Positions 45,532 through 54,858 of a stretch of 64,000 nucleotides of DNA are shown piece by piece. Location of the stretch: assembly GCA_027066365.1 (NCBI GenBank), contig JAMONV010000004.1:1-64000 (forward strand). The letters are read 5' to 3'. The notes under the pieces are model-generated. The model did not search any database and had not been told where the DNA came from. It worked only from the letters and a program-made list of their open reading frames with translations. The first letter of the stretch is position 1, and the number at the start of each line of letters is the position of its first letter. Made by a program: the position numbers and the translations under genes. This stretch comes from Flavobacteriales bacterium. Its GTDB lineage: Bacteria > Bacteroidota > Bacteroidia > Flavobacteriales > Flavobacteriaceae.

Positions 45532-46956
45532 ATGGAGCAACACAAAAACACGCCTGAAGCGAATCGCCTCAATCCCAGCCAAATCGTTGTGGCGCTGGAC
45601 ATAGGAACCACCAAGGTAACCGCCATAGCGGGAAAATTGAATCAATTCGGTCAAATCGAAGTAATCGGATTTTCCAATGTTTTTAACGTCGGGGTGCAGC
45701 AAGGAGAAATTTTCAATTTGTTGCAAACGAGGGAAACGGTCAAGCAAGCCATTCAGGATTTGGAGAAAAAAATAGGAATGAAAGTGTTGAGGGTGGTTTC
45801 GGGACTCTCGGGCAAACATATTCGCACTTATAAAACCCACGAAAACATCATTCGCGAAAATGCCGACGAAATGATTTTGGAAAAAGACGTGGAGCGCTTG
45901 CATAACCGAGCCAAAGAAGCTATTGCTTTGGAAGAGAACGAAGAAGTTATCGGGATTTTTCCGCAATATTACAAGGTGGATACTCATGGCAAAGTGAAAA
46001 ATCCCGTGGGTATGATAGGCAAACGCCTCGAAGGTGACTTTTTGGTAGTTATTGCCAATAAGAAAAAAATCGCACTACTTTATAAAAGCATGTTGGAAGC
46101 GGGCATCGAACCCGTTGATTTGTTCTTGCAGTCCATGGCTTCGGCGGAAGCCACCCTCACCGATGCGCACAAGGAAGCAGGTGTGGTGTTGGTGGATATT
46201 GGCGGCGGAACCACCGACATTTTAATATACAAGGAAGGGCGGGTGCGATATACCGGTGTCATTCCCTACGGCGGAGATACCATTACCGAAGAAATCAGAA
46301 ATACCTTTCAGTTATTACCCAAAGCGGCTGAAAAACTCAAAATTAAAGAAGGGCATGCCTATGCGGATACCGTTAGCGAACAAATTTCCATACAACTGGA
46401 AATGGAATGGGACAAAAGTGTTCGCCATATCAAAGCCAAAACCTTAGCCTATGTTATCCAAAATAAAATGGAGCTCATCGCATCCAAAATCATGGAAGCC
46501 ATCACTGAATATAAACAAAATTTTCCGGGCGAAACCATTAATGCCGGATTGGTGGTGACGGGAGGCGGTTCACAAATGGGAAGCCTTAGGCAATTCTTGG
46601 AATACAAAACCGGGTTAACAACCAATATCCAAGGACCTTCAAAGCACATTACCACCATGAAAGGATTGGGAAAAATGATTGACCAACCTAAGTTTTCCAC
46701 CTTGGTGGGATTGTTAATATTGGGATTGAAAGACCTCCAAGCCAACGGGTCGCGCTTCCAATATTTGGCTTATCCAGAAGAAATAAAAAATAATGCTATG
46801 GAAACGGAACCCGGAAATGCCGTTCAATCCGAAACCGTAAATGAACCGGAACCCGGATTTGAAAGCGAAATGAAAAATGCCAACGACGAACATGCGCCAA
46901 AACGTTTAGGCGGATTTTTTGAAAAATTAGATAGCTTCTTCAAAAAATTGGGATAA
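45532..46956 (+). CDS. ftsA: Cell division protein FtsA
   Basis: The 474-aa actin-like ATPase tethers FtsZ to the membrane. The phosphate-1 motif is ALDIGTTKVTAI near residue 18, followed by the inserted 1C domain with VSGLSGKHIRT, the phosphate-2 motif LVDIGGGTTDI near 221, and the adenosine motif GLVVTGGGSQMGSL near 342. An acidic linker of about 45 residues leads to a C-terminal amphipathic helix (GGFFEKLDSFFKKLG), the membrane-targeting sequence. Confidence 0.95.
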   Translation: MEQHKNTPEANRLNPSQIVVALDIGTTKVTAIAGKLNQFGQIEVIGFSNVFNVGVQQGEIFNLLQTRETVKQAIQDLEKKIGMKVLRVVSGLSGKHIRTYKTHENIIRENADEMILEKDVERLHNRAKEAIALEENEEVIGIFPQYYKVDTHGKVKNPVGMIGKRLEGDFLVVIANKKKIALLYKSMLEAGIEPVDLFLQSMASAEATLTDAHKEAGVVLVDIGGGTTDILIYKEGRVRYTGVIPYGGDTITEEIRNTFQLLPKAAEKLKIKEGHAYADTVSEQISIQLEMEWDKSVRHIKAKTLAYVIQNKMELIASKIMEAITEYKQNFPGETINAGLVVTGGGSQMGSLRQFLEYKTGLTTNIQGPSKHITTMKGLGKMIDQPKFSTLVGLLILGLKDLQANGSRFQYLAYPEEIKNNAMETEPGNAVQSETVNEPEPGFESEMKNANDEHAPKRLGGFFEKLDSFFKKLG

Positions 46957-47037
46957 AAAGCAAAATTAAACGAAGAAGTAATAAAGGGAATTAAAGAAAA
47001 TCGAATTGAATTGAAACGACCTACAAAAACCGTAGCC

Positions 47038-48723
47038 ATGAAAAACGGACAATCTTTCGTAGAATTGGAAATCGAGCGCCAAATCGAGCAATTAATCAAA
47101 GTTATCGGCGTGGGCGGTGCCGGAAGCAATGCCGTCAATTATATGTATAGGCACAATAAATTGGATAACGTCAATTATATTGTCTGCAACACTGACAGCC
47201 AAGCCTTGGCGGCGAGTCCCGTTCCCGTAAAAATTCAAATCGGAAAAGAATTGACCGGCGGATTGGGAGCCGGCTCCAAGAAGGAAACGGGACAAAAAGC
47301 GGCGTTGGAGAATTTGGAAGATATTCGTCAAGCCTTGGGAACCAAAACCAAAATGCTCTTCATCACCGCCGGTATGGGAGGTGGAACGGGCACCGGTGCC
47401 GCCCCCGAAATAGCCAAATTGGCCAAAGAATCCGGCATTTTGACGCTTGGTATTGTTACCATGCCTTTTTTGTATGAAGGCGAAAAACGGAGAAAACAAG
47501 CGCTGGAAGGCATTCGTTCCTTACGCCAATATGTCGATTCGCTTATTGTGGTGGAAAACGAAAAATTGGTGGAACTATACGGCGACTTGGGATTTACCGA
47601 AGCTTTTGCCAAATCCAATGAAGTCTTGTCCAATGCCGTCAGAAGTGTTATCACCGTTATCACCAAAAATTATCTTATTAATTTGGATTTCAACGACGTG
47701 GAAACCATTTTGAAAGACAGCGGAACGGCACTGTTCGGTTTGGCGGAAGCCGCCGGCGAGGACCGTGCCCAAAAAGTGGCGGCGAAAACATTGGAATCTC
47801 CTCTGTTAAACAATAACAATATACGCGGTGCCAAAAAAATCCTCCTTTTGATTCGCTCGGGACGGAAAACCGCTACCGTAGGTGAAATTTCCTATATCAA
47901 TCATTTTGTTCGTCAAGCTGCCGGAAATGACGTGGAACTGTTCATGGGATTAGGCGTGGATAATGAATTGGGCGACAAAATATCCGTCACCGTAATCGCT
48001 ACCGGATTCCCCGAAAATGTTCAACAAGGACATATTACCGACGAAGTTCCCATTATCAAGCATTTAATTACCGACCACGAAGCCGGCGTCCGTAATGAAA
48101 CGGTAAATGCCGACCGATTGTTTGACCTGCCGGAGACGGAACCGAAAATAATCCCGGAGGAAGCCAATTCCGAACCCGAAGTAGACGAATTTGATCAAGA
48201 ATGGGCTCATTATAAGCAATACATAGAGGAAAAGGAAAAACAAAACCGGCCGAAAAAACCGGAAAAATCAAAACAGAAAACCGGGCAAAATAAACCCGGA
48301 CCGGACGAACCGACACTATTCGATATCCATCCCGAAGAGCCGGAAAATAATAGCAACGTAGCAACGGAAATCAAAACGGTGAACCAACCAACCTATCAAT
48401 CGACCGATGGCGAAGAACATCATATCGTCAGAATTTTTGACCGCGAAGAAGACGATATGAATGTGGAACGCTACGACGCACTCTATCGTGAACAACAAAA
48501 CCAATCGGTTGATGGTTTGGAGCGGAATGCTAACAAAAAACAAAGCTTTACGTTGGAAGAAATCCAAACCAAACCTGACTGGGGATTTTTAAGCCGATAT
48601 AATTACCGGTTCCGTAACGTTAAACCCGGCGAATTGAAAAAAGAATTTTTTATTCGGATCAATAACAACGGAACTGTTGATTTAAACGATAGCCATAGTT
48701 ATATCAACCGGAAATTGGACTGA
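47038..48723 (+). CDS. ftsZ: Cell division GTPase FtsZ
   Basis: The 561-aa tubulin homologue forms the Z ring. The nucleotide-binding half has GVGGAGSNAVNYMY, the tubulin signature GGGTGTGAAPEIAK near residue 118 and the T7 loop NLDFNDVETI near 217. The core ends near residue 330. A long, charged, disordered tail of about 230 residues follows (Glu/Lys/Pro/Gln-rich, with a DRPKKPEK-like stretch), ending SHSYINRKLD. The tail is longer than the usual FtsZ linker. ATG 47038 was chosen over a TTG at 47011. It is the last gene of the cluster, with a terminator directly after it. Confidence 0.95.
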   Translation: MKNGQSFVELEIERQIEQLIKVIGVGGAGSNAVNYMYRHNKLDNVNYIVCNTDSQALAASPVPVKIQIGKELTGGLGAGSKKETGQKAALENLEDIRQALGTKTKMLFITAGMGGGTGTGAAPEIAKLAKESGILTLGIVTMPFLYEGEKRRKQALEGIRSLRQYVDSLIVVENEKLVELYGDLGFTEAFAKSNEVLSNAVRSVITVITKNYLINLDFNDVETILKDSGTALFGLAEAAGEDRAQKVAAKTLESPLLNNNNIRGAKKILLLIRSGRKTATVGEISYINHFVRQAAGNDVELFMGLGVDNELGDKISVTVIATGFPENVQQGHITDEVPIIKHLITDHEAGVRNETVNADRLFDLPETEPKIIPEEANSEPEVDEFDQEWAHYKQYIEEKEKQNRPKKPEKSKQKTGQNKPGPDEPTLFDIHPEEPENNSNVATEIKTVNQPTYQSTDGEEHHIVRIFDREEDDMNVERYDALYREQQNQSVDGLERNANKKQSFTLEEIQTKPDWGFLSRYNYRFRNVKPGELKKEFFIRINNNGTVDLNDSHSYINRKLD

Positions 48724-48733
48724 AAACCATACA

Positions 48734-48765
48734 AAAAACCGCTCTTTACCGGAGCGGTTTTTTTA
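48734..48765 (+). terminator. Terminator of the dcw operon
   Basis: AAACCGCTC (48737-48745) pairs with GAGCGGTTT (48752-48760), followed by a T-run; it lies 11 bp after the ftsZ stop. Confidence 0.88.
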
Positions 48766-48786
48766 TTGAGATATTTTGTATAATCA

Positions 48787-49254
48787 TTATTCCGCCGGCG
48801 GAATACGCAACACCTGACCGGGGTATATCAAATCGGGATCTTTCAGCATAGGCTTGTTGGCTTCGAAAATAACGGGATATTTCATGGCATTGCCATAAAA
48901 TTCCTTTGCGATTTTGCTCAATGTGTCACCTTTTTTCACCGTGTAAAATTGAGCTTCCGGCTCCGGTTTAATTACATCCATACGGTCGTCCACTTCCGCA
49001 ATTCCTTCGGTATTACCCACAACCAAAATGATTTTTTCTTTAGTGGCTTGATCGGGCACTTCACCGAATACCAAGGCACGATCCTCCACAATAACCACAT
49101 TCAACTTTTCAACGGGCAGGTTTTGCGAACGAATGTATTCCATCAATTTTTGCGCCTTTTCAAAGTTTATTTCTTCAATGGATTTTTCCGGCGCTTTTTC
49201 GTGTGAACCGAAGAGTTTTTCACCGGCATCTTTGATAAATGAAAAAATTCCCAT
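48787..49254 (-). CDS. kbp: BON-LysM protein Kbp-like (K+-binding protein family)
   Basis: The 155-aa protein matches Kbp/YgaU along its length: N-terminal MGIFSFIKDAGEKLFG, a BON domain (about 30-95, ending GNTEGIAEVDDRMDV) and a LysM domain (FYTVKKGDTLSKIAKEFYGNA ... LIYPGQVLRIPPAE). The E. coli homologue is a cytoplasmic K+ sensor despite its LysM domain, and no signal peptide is seen here either. The promoter TTG (49311-49309) and TAAATTTG (49288-49281) lie upstream on the same strand with a 20-nt gap. Confidence 0.9.
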   Translation of the reverse strand: MGIFSFIKDAGEKLFGSHEKAPEKSIEEINFEKAQKLMEYIRSQNLPVEKLNVVIVEDRALVFGEVPDQATKEKIILVVGNTEGIAEVDDRMDVIKPEPEAQFYTVKKGDTLSKIAKEFYGNAMKYPVIFEANKPMLKDPDLIYPGQVLRIPPAE

Positions 49255-49280
49255 AATCTTTAAATTTTGAAGTTAGGCTC

Positions 49281-49311
49281 CAAATTTACAATTTTTTGCC
49301 GTTTGATACAA
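49281..49311 (-). promoter_or_regulatory. kbp promoter
   Basis: Minus-strand TTG (49311-49309), a 20-nt gap, then TAAATTTG (49288-49281), 27 nt before ATG 49254; a full match to the Bacteroidota consensus. Confidence 0.55.
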
Positions 49312-49320
49312 TATAAGCCA

Positions 49321-51468
49321 TTAGAACCGGATTTTGGCTTTTTTGTTTCCTTCCCGGTCATAAAAAATCCATTTTCCGCGCTTACGGTTTTGCTTATAAT
49401 GCCCTTCGATTTTTATGCTTCCGTCGGGATAGTAGAAATAGGCTTTGCCGTTTTTCTTACCTTTTTTGTAGTAGCATTGGGCTTTTTTGACGCCGTTGGG
49501 ACGGTATTCGATACATTTCCCGTCGGGGCGCCCGTCATTAAAAGTTACTTTCAGTTGTGGAACCGGTTTTTCCTTGTTATAATAAACAATCACTTCGCCA
49601 TCGATTATTCCGTTCTCAAAAGGAACACTCATACGAATATTTCCCGACGAAAAATAAAAACGCCACAACCCTTGGGGTTTTCCGTTGTGGGCCATGCCTT
49701 CGGCCAAAAGATTTCCTTCCTTATCCCTCAAGCTAATTTTACCTTCGTCAAACCGATTGCCCGATGTCGGTAAAGTCTGAGATAAATTTTCTATGGTGGC
49801 ATAATATAAGGTTTCGTCATCCGTATTACTTTCGCGCAATAGCTGATAACGAAGAAAAGCCGTCGAGTCGTGTTCCGCATTCAGGTAAGTATCGAAATAC
49901 TGTCCGTTTGATTTGAATTTTAATTCGGCTTGGCTTAAACTACGCCATAATTTTTCATACCGGTTCAGTGTCTTTGCTTTGGTTTCGGTCAGCATGTTTT
50001 GCAATAGCGGGTAAAAGTAAGTCATATTGATATAGAGAGAAAAATTATGTTCCTCCGGTGAAAAGTTAAGAAAATTCGCTTCCGTTTCCGATTTTTCGAC
50101 GGTGCGCGCCTCCGTATATGCATCTATCATTTGTTTTAAAATAGCATCCGATGCGGCGAAAACTACATAATTATCAATCATCGTAAAATAAGGTTCTTTG
50201 ATGTTTTTCAGCATATCGCCCAGAAGAAATTTGAAGAAGTTTTTTTGGTGCAAATAATTGATTTTGAAGTTTTTGTATTTGTATGACTTGAATTTGAAAG
50301 GCGTTTTTTTCCGGATTTGTTCCGCCATATATTCCAATCGAGCCATGGCTTTGGAAGGATTATTCGTGTGAAGCAGTAAAACATAGTTATCACGGTAGCG
50401 CGCATCAAAAGCCGCCACGGCTATTTCATGTCCGATCCATCCGTATAAATCTCTGTCCAAATCGATTTTGAGCAATCGTTTTAATTGTTGTTCTTGCGAT
50501 TTTAACGTCCGGCGCATATCCGGCTTCGATTTGAAATACACATTGCGAACGGATGACATGAAATCATAAAAATCATCAAAACCGAATGAAACGTAATACG
50601 CCGTTTGTTCGGGCAAAACCGATAATGCATTTTGTTTGCCGGGATCAATTTTCAAAAATGCTTTAAAATAGGAAGGTATGGTGTCCACCGTAGTGATCCC
50701 CTTTGCCAATAAATATTTTCCGTCTCGTTTCAATCCCAACCCGGTAAAACTCAACCGTTCCGTCCAACGAAAAGTCGATAATGCCCGGTTGTTAAAATAC
50801 AAAGCAAGGAAACGCGGCCATTCCGAATAATTCAAAAAAACTCTCAATACACGGGAAGGTGTTTTCTCATAAACCAAATCAAATGATAGCCGGTGTTTGA
50901 TCCCTTGATTTCTGTCCAAGAGGGATTGTCGCAAAATCTGATAGGAAAAAGAAAAAACCACCAAATTTTTCTCTGAATACAAATAAAGATTTTGGTTTGG
51001 TCCTGTGGGAATTTTCCAATAATTTTTCCCGTTTAAGCTGTGGCGTTTATACCTGAAACCTTTTCCGGCGAGTTTCAATAAATCCTCGATATTGACAGCA
51101 TGTTTTAAATCAATCACAAACAAAAAATCCCAGTCGTTTCCCGCCGTGATATGTGCCGACATGAGCATAGGCAACCCTTCCACCAAAGATGTATAGGTTT
51201 TATTTTTAAAAAAATCGTCAATATTCATTTGCAAAGACTGATAATCTTCAAATCCGGGTGTTTGCAACAAGGCTTTCCAAAACGGATTATCGCGGATTTG
51301 CTCCCAAGCTTCCACCGGCTCATCCGTTTCCACCAAAAAAACCGCCCCGGGCGGAATTAAATCCGTCATTTCCGAAAGATTTTCCGGCGAATTTGTAAAA
51401 AAATGCCAAAAAATAATTCCAATCGTCAAAACGATAAAAACCGATAGAACCCAAACGGTTTTTTTCAT
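49321..51468 (-). CDS. Membrane-anchored DUF3352-like protein with C-terminal MORN repeats
   Basis: The 715-aa protein has an N-terminal transmembrane helix or signal anchor (residues 4-24). A long alpha/beta exported domain (about 30-560) begins LIPPGAVFLVETDEPVEAW, resembling DUF3352-type proteins. Residues 590-715 form about six MORN_2-like repeats (for example NGKPQGLWRFYFSSG, DGRPDGKCIEYRPNG, KGKKNGKAYFYYPDG, NRKRGKWIFYDREG). MORN_2 repeats are common in secreted Bacteroidota proteins, but joining them to this domain is unusual to me. Function unknown. It stands alone with its own promoter. Confidence 0.65.
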   Translation of the reverse strand: MKKTVWVLSVFIVLTIGIIFWHFFTNSPENLSEMTDLIPPGAVFLVETDEPVEAWEQIRDNPFWKALLQTPGFEDYQSLQMNIDDFFKNKTYTSLVEGLPMLMSAHITAGNDWDFLFVIDLKHAVNIEDLLKLAGKGFRYKRHSLNGKNYWKIPTGPNQNLYLYSEKNLVVFSFSYQILRQSLLDRNQGIKHRLSFDLVYEKTPSRVLRVFLNYSEWPRFLALYFNNRALSTFRWTERLSFTGLGLKRDGKYLLAKGITTVDTIPSYFKAFLKIDPGKQNALSVLPEQTAYYVSFGFDDFYDFMSSVRNVYFKSKPDMRRTLKSQEQQLKRLLKIDLDRDLYGWIGHEIAVAAFDARYRDNYVLLLHTNNPSKAMARLEYMAEQIRKKTPFKFKSYKYKNFKINYLHQKNFFKFLLGDMLKNIKEPYFTMIDNYVVFAASDAILKQMIDAYTEARTVEKSETEANFLNFSPEEHNFSLYINMTYFYPLLQNMLTETKAKTLNRYEKLWRSLSQAELKFKSNGQYFDTYLNAEHDSTAFLRYQLLRESNTDDETLYYATIENLSQTLPTSGNRFDEGKISLRDKEGNLLAEGMAHNGKPQGLWRFYFSSGNIRMSVPFENGIIDGEVIVYYNKEKPVPQLKVTFNDGRPDGKCIEYRPNGVKKAQCYYKKGKKNGKAYFYYPDGSIKIEGHYKQNRKRGKWIFYDREGNKKAKIRF

Positions 51469-51469
51469 A

Positions 51470-51877
51470 AAATTTTATTTTGTCAAATGTAACGAATTTC
51501 TCTATCCACTCAAAGTATTTTGGGGTAAACCGTTGAATCGTTAAACCGTGGAATCGTGGAATCGTTAAATCGAATATTGGATTTGCCGCTTTGTCTCGTT
51601 TTCCGTTTACCAAAACACTTTAATCTTTTCTCTTTTACCTATATGCACTCCTTCACTCCACTAAATCCCTCAAAGGAACTGTTTATTGTTCATTAGAAAA
51701 TATTGACCGAGTGGAGTAGGTTAGATGAAGTTTCTTAAAATTGAAGAATTCTTTAGGTTTTCGAATAAGGATAAATTCCCAATCTAAAGATCCGGCGAAA
51801 TGAATACCGAAATTCTACTTGGAAAATAAAAAAATAATTTGTTACTTTGCAATCCGAAATTTTGAAAAGCAAGCACC
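51470..51877. other. Intergenic region with promoters and a micro-repeat
   Basis: There is no gene in these 400 bp. On the minus strand, TTG (51513-51511) and TACATTTG (51491-51484), 19 nt apart, form a promoter for 49321-51468. At 51531-51573 the short words GAATCGTTAAA and GTGGAATC recur in tandem. On the plus strand, TTG 51819-51821 and TTACTTTG 51842-51849 (20-nt gap, one mismatch) form the rpmB promoter. The middle is AT-rich and unremarkable. Confidence 0.5.
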
Positions 51878-52123
51878 ATGTCACAAATATGTGAAATCAC
51901 CGGAAAAAAGCCCATGAGCGGGCATAATGTTTCGCATGCGCATAATAAAACGAAGCGTAAGTTTCATGTAAATTTGTTTAAGAAACGTTTTTACATTCCC
52001 GAAGAAGATCGTTGGGTAACGTTGAAAGTGAGCAAAGCCGGTTTGAAATTAATCGACAAAATCGGTATTCAAGCGGCTATCAAGCAAGCAAAAGAAAAGG
52101 GTTATTTAACACGTAAAATCTAA
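51878..52123 (+). CDS. rpmB: 50S ribosomal protein L28
   Basis: The 81-aa protein has the L28 start [20 protein letters not shown] and the basic core [19 protein letters not shown]. It ends [12 protein letters not shown]-like. It is a structural protein of the large subunit, first in rpmB-rpmG-DUF4295, the standard Bacteroidota order. Confidence 0.96.
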   Translation: MSQICEITGKKPMSGHNVSHAHNKTKRKFHVNLFKKRFYIPEEDRWVTLKVSKAGLKLIDKIGIQAAIKQAKEKGYLTRKI

Positions 52124-52128
52124 AGACC

Positions 52129-52317
52129 ATGGCCAAGAAGAAAAAAGGAAATCGCGTTCAAGTGATTTTGGAATGTACCGAGCATAAAAACAGCGGATTG
52201 CCCGGAACGTCCCGGTATATCACTACGAAGAACAAAAAAAATACACCGGGGCGATTGGAATTGAGGAAATATAATCCTATTTTGAAACGTCATACCATAC
52301 ACAAAGAAATCAAATAA
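52129..52317 (+). CDS. rpmG: 50S ribosomal protein L33 (C-minus form)
   Basis: The 62-aa protein has the motif [10 protein letters not shown], where the usual CxxC zinc pair is reduced to a single Cys; the C-terminal pair is also absent. It ends [16 protein letters not shown]. This C-minus form does not bind zinc and is normal in Flavobacteriia. It lies 5 bp after rpmB. Confidence 0.96.
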   Translation: MAKKKKGNRVQVILECTEHKNSGLPGTSRYITTKNKKNTPGRLELRKYNPILKRHTIHKEIK

Positions 52318-52329
52318 AAACGTAAAGTC

Positions 52330-52479
52330 ATGGCAAAGAAAGTAGTTGCATCGTTGCAAGATAAATCCAAACGATATACAAAAGTCATTCGCGCCGTTAA
52401 GAATCCGAAAACCGGTGCTTACACTTTCGAGGAAAAAATTTTGAACGCTTCCGATGCCAAAGAATTTTTTAAGAAGTAA
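52330..52479 (+). CDS. DUF4295 family small basic protein
   Basis: The 49-aa protein, MAKKVVASLQDKSKRYTKVI at its start and KEFFKK at its end, is too short for many gene callers. It belongs to DUF4295, found next to rpmG in Bacteroidota and considered ribosome-associated; some Bacteroidota ribosome structures show an extra small protein here, but I cannot confirm identity from sequence. A terminator follows. Confidence 0.9.
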   Translation: MAKKVVASLQDKSKRYTKVIRAVKNPKTGAYTFEEKILNASDAKEFFKK

Positions 52480-52505
52480 GCGGTGATTTAAGCCAGTCAA
52501 AAAAG

Positions 52506-52540
52506 CGGCCTTCCTCCGGCGGGAAGGCTTTTTCTTTTTT
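52506..52540 (+). terminator. Terminator of the rpmB-rpmG-DUF4295 operon
   Basis: GCCTTCC (52508-52514) pairs with GGAAGGC (52522-52528), then a T-rich run to 52540. Confidence 0.85.
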
Positions 52541-52566
52541 ATTTCCTATTATGGTGCAGAAAATGA

Positions 52567-52574
52567 TATATTTG
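52567..52574 (+). promoter_or_regulatory. aspS -7 promoter box
   Basis: TATATTTG is a perfect TAnnTTTG box, 20 nt before the aspS ATG; no TTG is seen at the usual upstream distance. Confidence 0.5.
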
Positions 52575-52594
52575 CAATTTAAAATATTGGTTTT

Positions 52595-54358
52595 ATGACT
52601 TACCGGACACACACTTGCGGTGAATTGCGATTAGTCGATGCCGGAAAAAGAGTGGTTTTGAGCGGTTGGGTTCGCAGACTAAGGGATTTGGGTTCAATGA
52701 TTTTTATTGATTTGCGTGACCGGTATGGAATCACTCAGCTTGCTTTTGATGAATCCCGTTCCGAACTGATGGATGCGGCACGGAAGCTCGGGCGTGAATT
52801 TGTTATCAGGATAGAGGGGGAAGTAGTAGAAAGGGCAAGTAAAAACCCACAGTTGCCGACGGGTGATATTGAGGTTAAGGTGGAAAGTTTGGAGGTCTTG
52901 AATGTTTCTGAAATTCCGCCGTTTTTGATAGAAGATGAGACAGACGGAGGCGAAGAATTGCGCATGAAATACCGTTATTTGGATATTCGTCGCAATCCGG
53001 TTAAAAACAATTTGATTTTCAGGTCGAAAGTGACGCAAGCGGTTCGGAATTATTTAATCGATCGGGGGTTTGTGGATATTGAAACGCCGTATTTGATTAA
53101 GTCGACGCCGGAGGGAGCGCGGGATTTTGTAGTGCCGTCACGATTACATCCCGGGCAATTTTATGCCCTTCCGCAATCTCCCCAGACGTTTAAGCAACTA
53201 TTGATGGTGGGGGGGATGGATAAATACATGCAAATCGTAAAATGTTTTCGTGACGAGGATTTGCGCGCCGATCGTCAACCGGAGTTTACGCAAATCGATT
53301 GTGAAATGTCCTTTGTTACGCGGGAAGACGTTTTGCGGACATTTGAAGGGCTGCTACGGCATTTGTTGATACAATTTCATGATTTCGATCCGGGACCTTT
53401 TCCGCGTCTTTCTTATGAAGAAGCGATGGAACGATATGGTAGTGACAAGCCGGATATACGTTTCGGGATGGAATTGGCGGATATTACCGCCGTGGCTCAA
53501 ACGCGTGATTTCGGGGTTTTTAATCAAGCGGAATATGTAGGCGCCATTTCGGTTTCCGGAGCGGCCGGATATTCGCGAAAGCAATTAAATGAAATCACCG
53601 ATTGGGTCAAACGGCCGCAAGTGGGTGCCAAGGGTTTGGTTTGGGTGAAATATCGGGAAGACGGAAGTTTTAAATCCACCGTGGACAAGTTCTTTACAAT
53701 GGATGATTATCAAAAATGGGCCGAAAAAGCAGATGCCAAACCGGGTGATTTAATCTTGATTTTATCGGGCGACAAGGATAAAACACGTCGGCAGTTGGGT
53801 TTGTTGCGCATGGAAATGGCCGAACGCTTGGGATTACGAAAGCCGGATATATTTGCGCCTTTGTGGATTTTGGATTTTCCATTGCTGGAATGGGACGAAG
53901 AAACAGGGCGTTATCATGCCATGCACCATCCGTTCACTTCGCCTAAGCCCGAGGATATACATTTGCTCGATTCAACCCCTGAAAAAGTTCGCGCCAATGC
54001 CTATGATTTGGTTTTGAACGGAAATGAAATTGCCGGTGGTTCCATTCGAATTCATGACCGGAAATTACAGGAAAAGATGTTTGAATTGCTTGGTTTTAGC
54101 CGAGAAGAGGCGGAGCGGCAATTCGGATTTTTGATGAATGCTTTTCAGTACGGTGCACCGCCGCACGGAGGAATCGCATGGGGCTTGGATCGTTTGGTGG
54201 CGATTTTGGCCGGTAAAGAAAGTATCAGAGATTTTATTGCATTTCCCAAGAATAATGCCGGTCGTGATGTGATGATCGACGCACCGGATTATATTTCTCC
54301 CGAACAACTCAAAGAGCTTCACTTGGAAGTAAAATCCCCAAGTAAAATCAATAATTGA
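52595..54358 (+). CDS. aspS: Aspartyl-tRNA synthetase
   Basis: The 587-aa class IIb synthetase has the bacterial length, including the GAD insertion domain. An OB-fold anticodon domain (residues 1-110, [16 protein letters not shown]) is followed by motif 2 ([20 protein letters not shown], near residue 212), the bacterial insertion, and motif 3 ([17 protein letters not shown], near 525). Whether it is strictly Asp-specific cannot be told. It is a single gene with its own promoter. Confidence 0.97.
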   Translation: MTYRTHTCGELRLVDAGKRVVLSGWVRRLRDLGSMIFIDLRDRYGITQLAFDESRSELMDAARKLGREFVIRIEGEVVERASKNPQLPTGDIEVKVESLEVLNVSEIPPFLIEDETDGGEELRMKYRYLDIRRNPVKNNLIFRSKVTQAVRNYLIDRGFVDIETPYLIKSTPEGARDFVVPSRLHPGQFYALPQSPQTFKQLLMVGGMDKYMQIVKCFRDEDLRADRQPEFTQIDCEMSFVTREDVLRTFEGLLRHLLIQFHDFDPGPFPRLSYEEAMERYGSDKPDIRFGMELADITAVAQTRDFGVFNQAEYVGAISVSGAAGYSRKQLNEITDWVKRPQVGAKGLVWVKYREDGSFKSTVDKFFTMDDYQKWAEKADAKPGDLILILSGDKDKTRRQLGLLRMEMAERLGLRKPDIFAPLWILDFPLLEWDEETGRYHAMHHPFTSPKPEDIHLLDSTPEKVRANAYDLVLNGNEIAGGSIRIHDRKLQEKMFELLGFSREEAERQFGFLMNAFQYGAPPHGGIAWGLDRLVAILAGKESIRDFIAFPKNNAGRDVMIDAPDYISPEQLKELHLEVKSPSKINN

Positions 54359-54397
54359 TAAAGATTTTGTTTAATTTGAGAATAAAATATATTAATC

Positions 54398-54428
54398 TTG
54401 ATATATTGTTTTAAATCTTTTATTTTTG
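54398..54428 (+). promoter_or_regulatory. Acylphosphatase gene promoter
   Basis: TTG (54398-54400) and TATTTTTG (54421-54428), 20 nt apart, match the Bacteroidota promoter; the ATG is at 54459. Confidence 0.55.
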
Positions 54429-54458
54429 CATGGTTTTTAACCGGATAGATTGCGTATT

Positions 54459-54728
54459 ATGAAAAAGAGTATTGAGGCCAAGATTACGGGCAAGGTTCAA
54501 GGCGTATGGTTTAGGAAATATACCAAAGAAAAGGCCGATGAATTGGGAATTAAGGGATTTGTGAGAAATGAACCGGACGGGAGTGTTTATCTGGAAGCCG
54601 AAGGCGATCCGTATGCCATGCGGATTTTTAAAGAATGGCTTTTTGTAGGTTCGCCCAAATCCATAGTGGAAGGTGTTCAAATAAAAGAAGTACCCGTTAA
54701 GAATTTTAAGGACTTTAAGATTTTTTGA
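54459..54728 (+). CDS. acyP: Acylphosphatase
   Basis: The 89-aa enzyme hydrolyses acyl phosphates. The catalytic loop KVQGVWFRKYT contains the phosphate-binding Arg, and GFVRNEPDGSVYLEAEG contains the catalytic Asn. Length is standard. ATG 54459 was chosen over TTG 54450, which adds only three residues. Confidence 0.92.
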   Translation: MKKSIEAKITGKVQGVWFRKYTKEKADELGIKGFVRNEPDGSVYLEAEGDPYAMRIFKEWLFVGSPKSIVEGVQIKEVPVKNFKDFKIF

Positions 54729-54858
54729 GGTATAAATAATTGTTTTTCAATTTATTGGAAAGAGCCTGCCGGTGGGTTAGGAGGATTTTTTTGATAGTAG
54801 TCAGTTCTTTTCCAAGCAAAAAATTCTATTTTATGCGCGTAATAAAAACGGAAAAGGA

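Noticed and set aside
45433-45987. Minus-strand 184-aa ORF over ftsQ-ftsA
   Set aside because: It is antisense to two conserved genes with no own signal.
47092-47772. Minus-strand ORFs over ftsZ
   Set aside because: Shadow frames of ftsZ.
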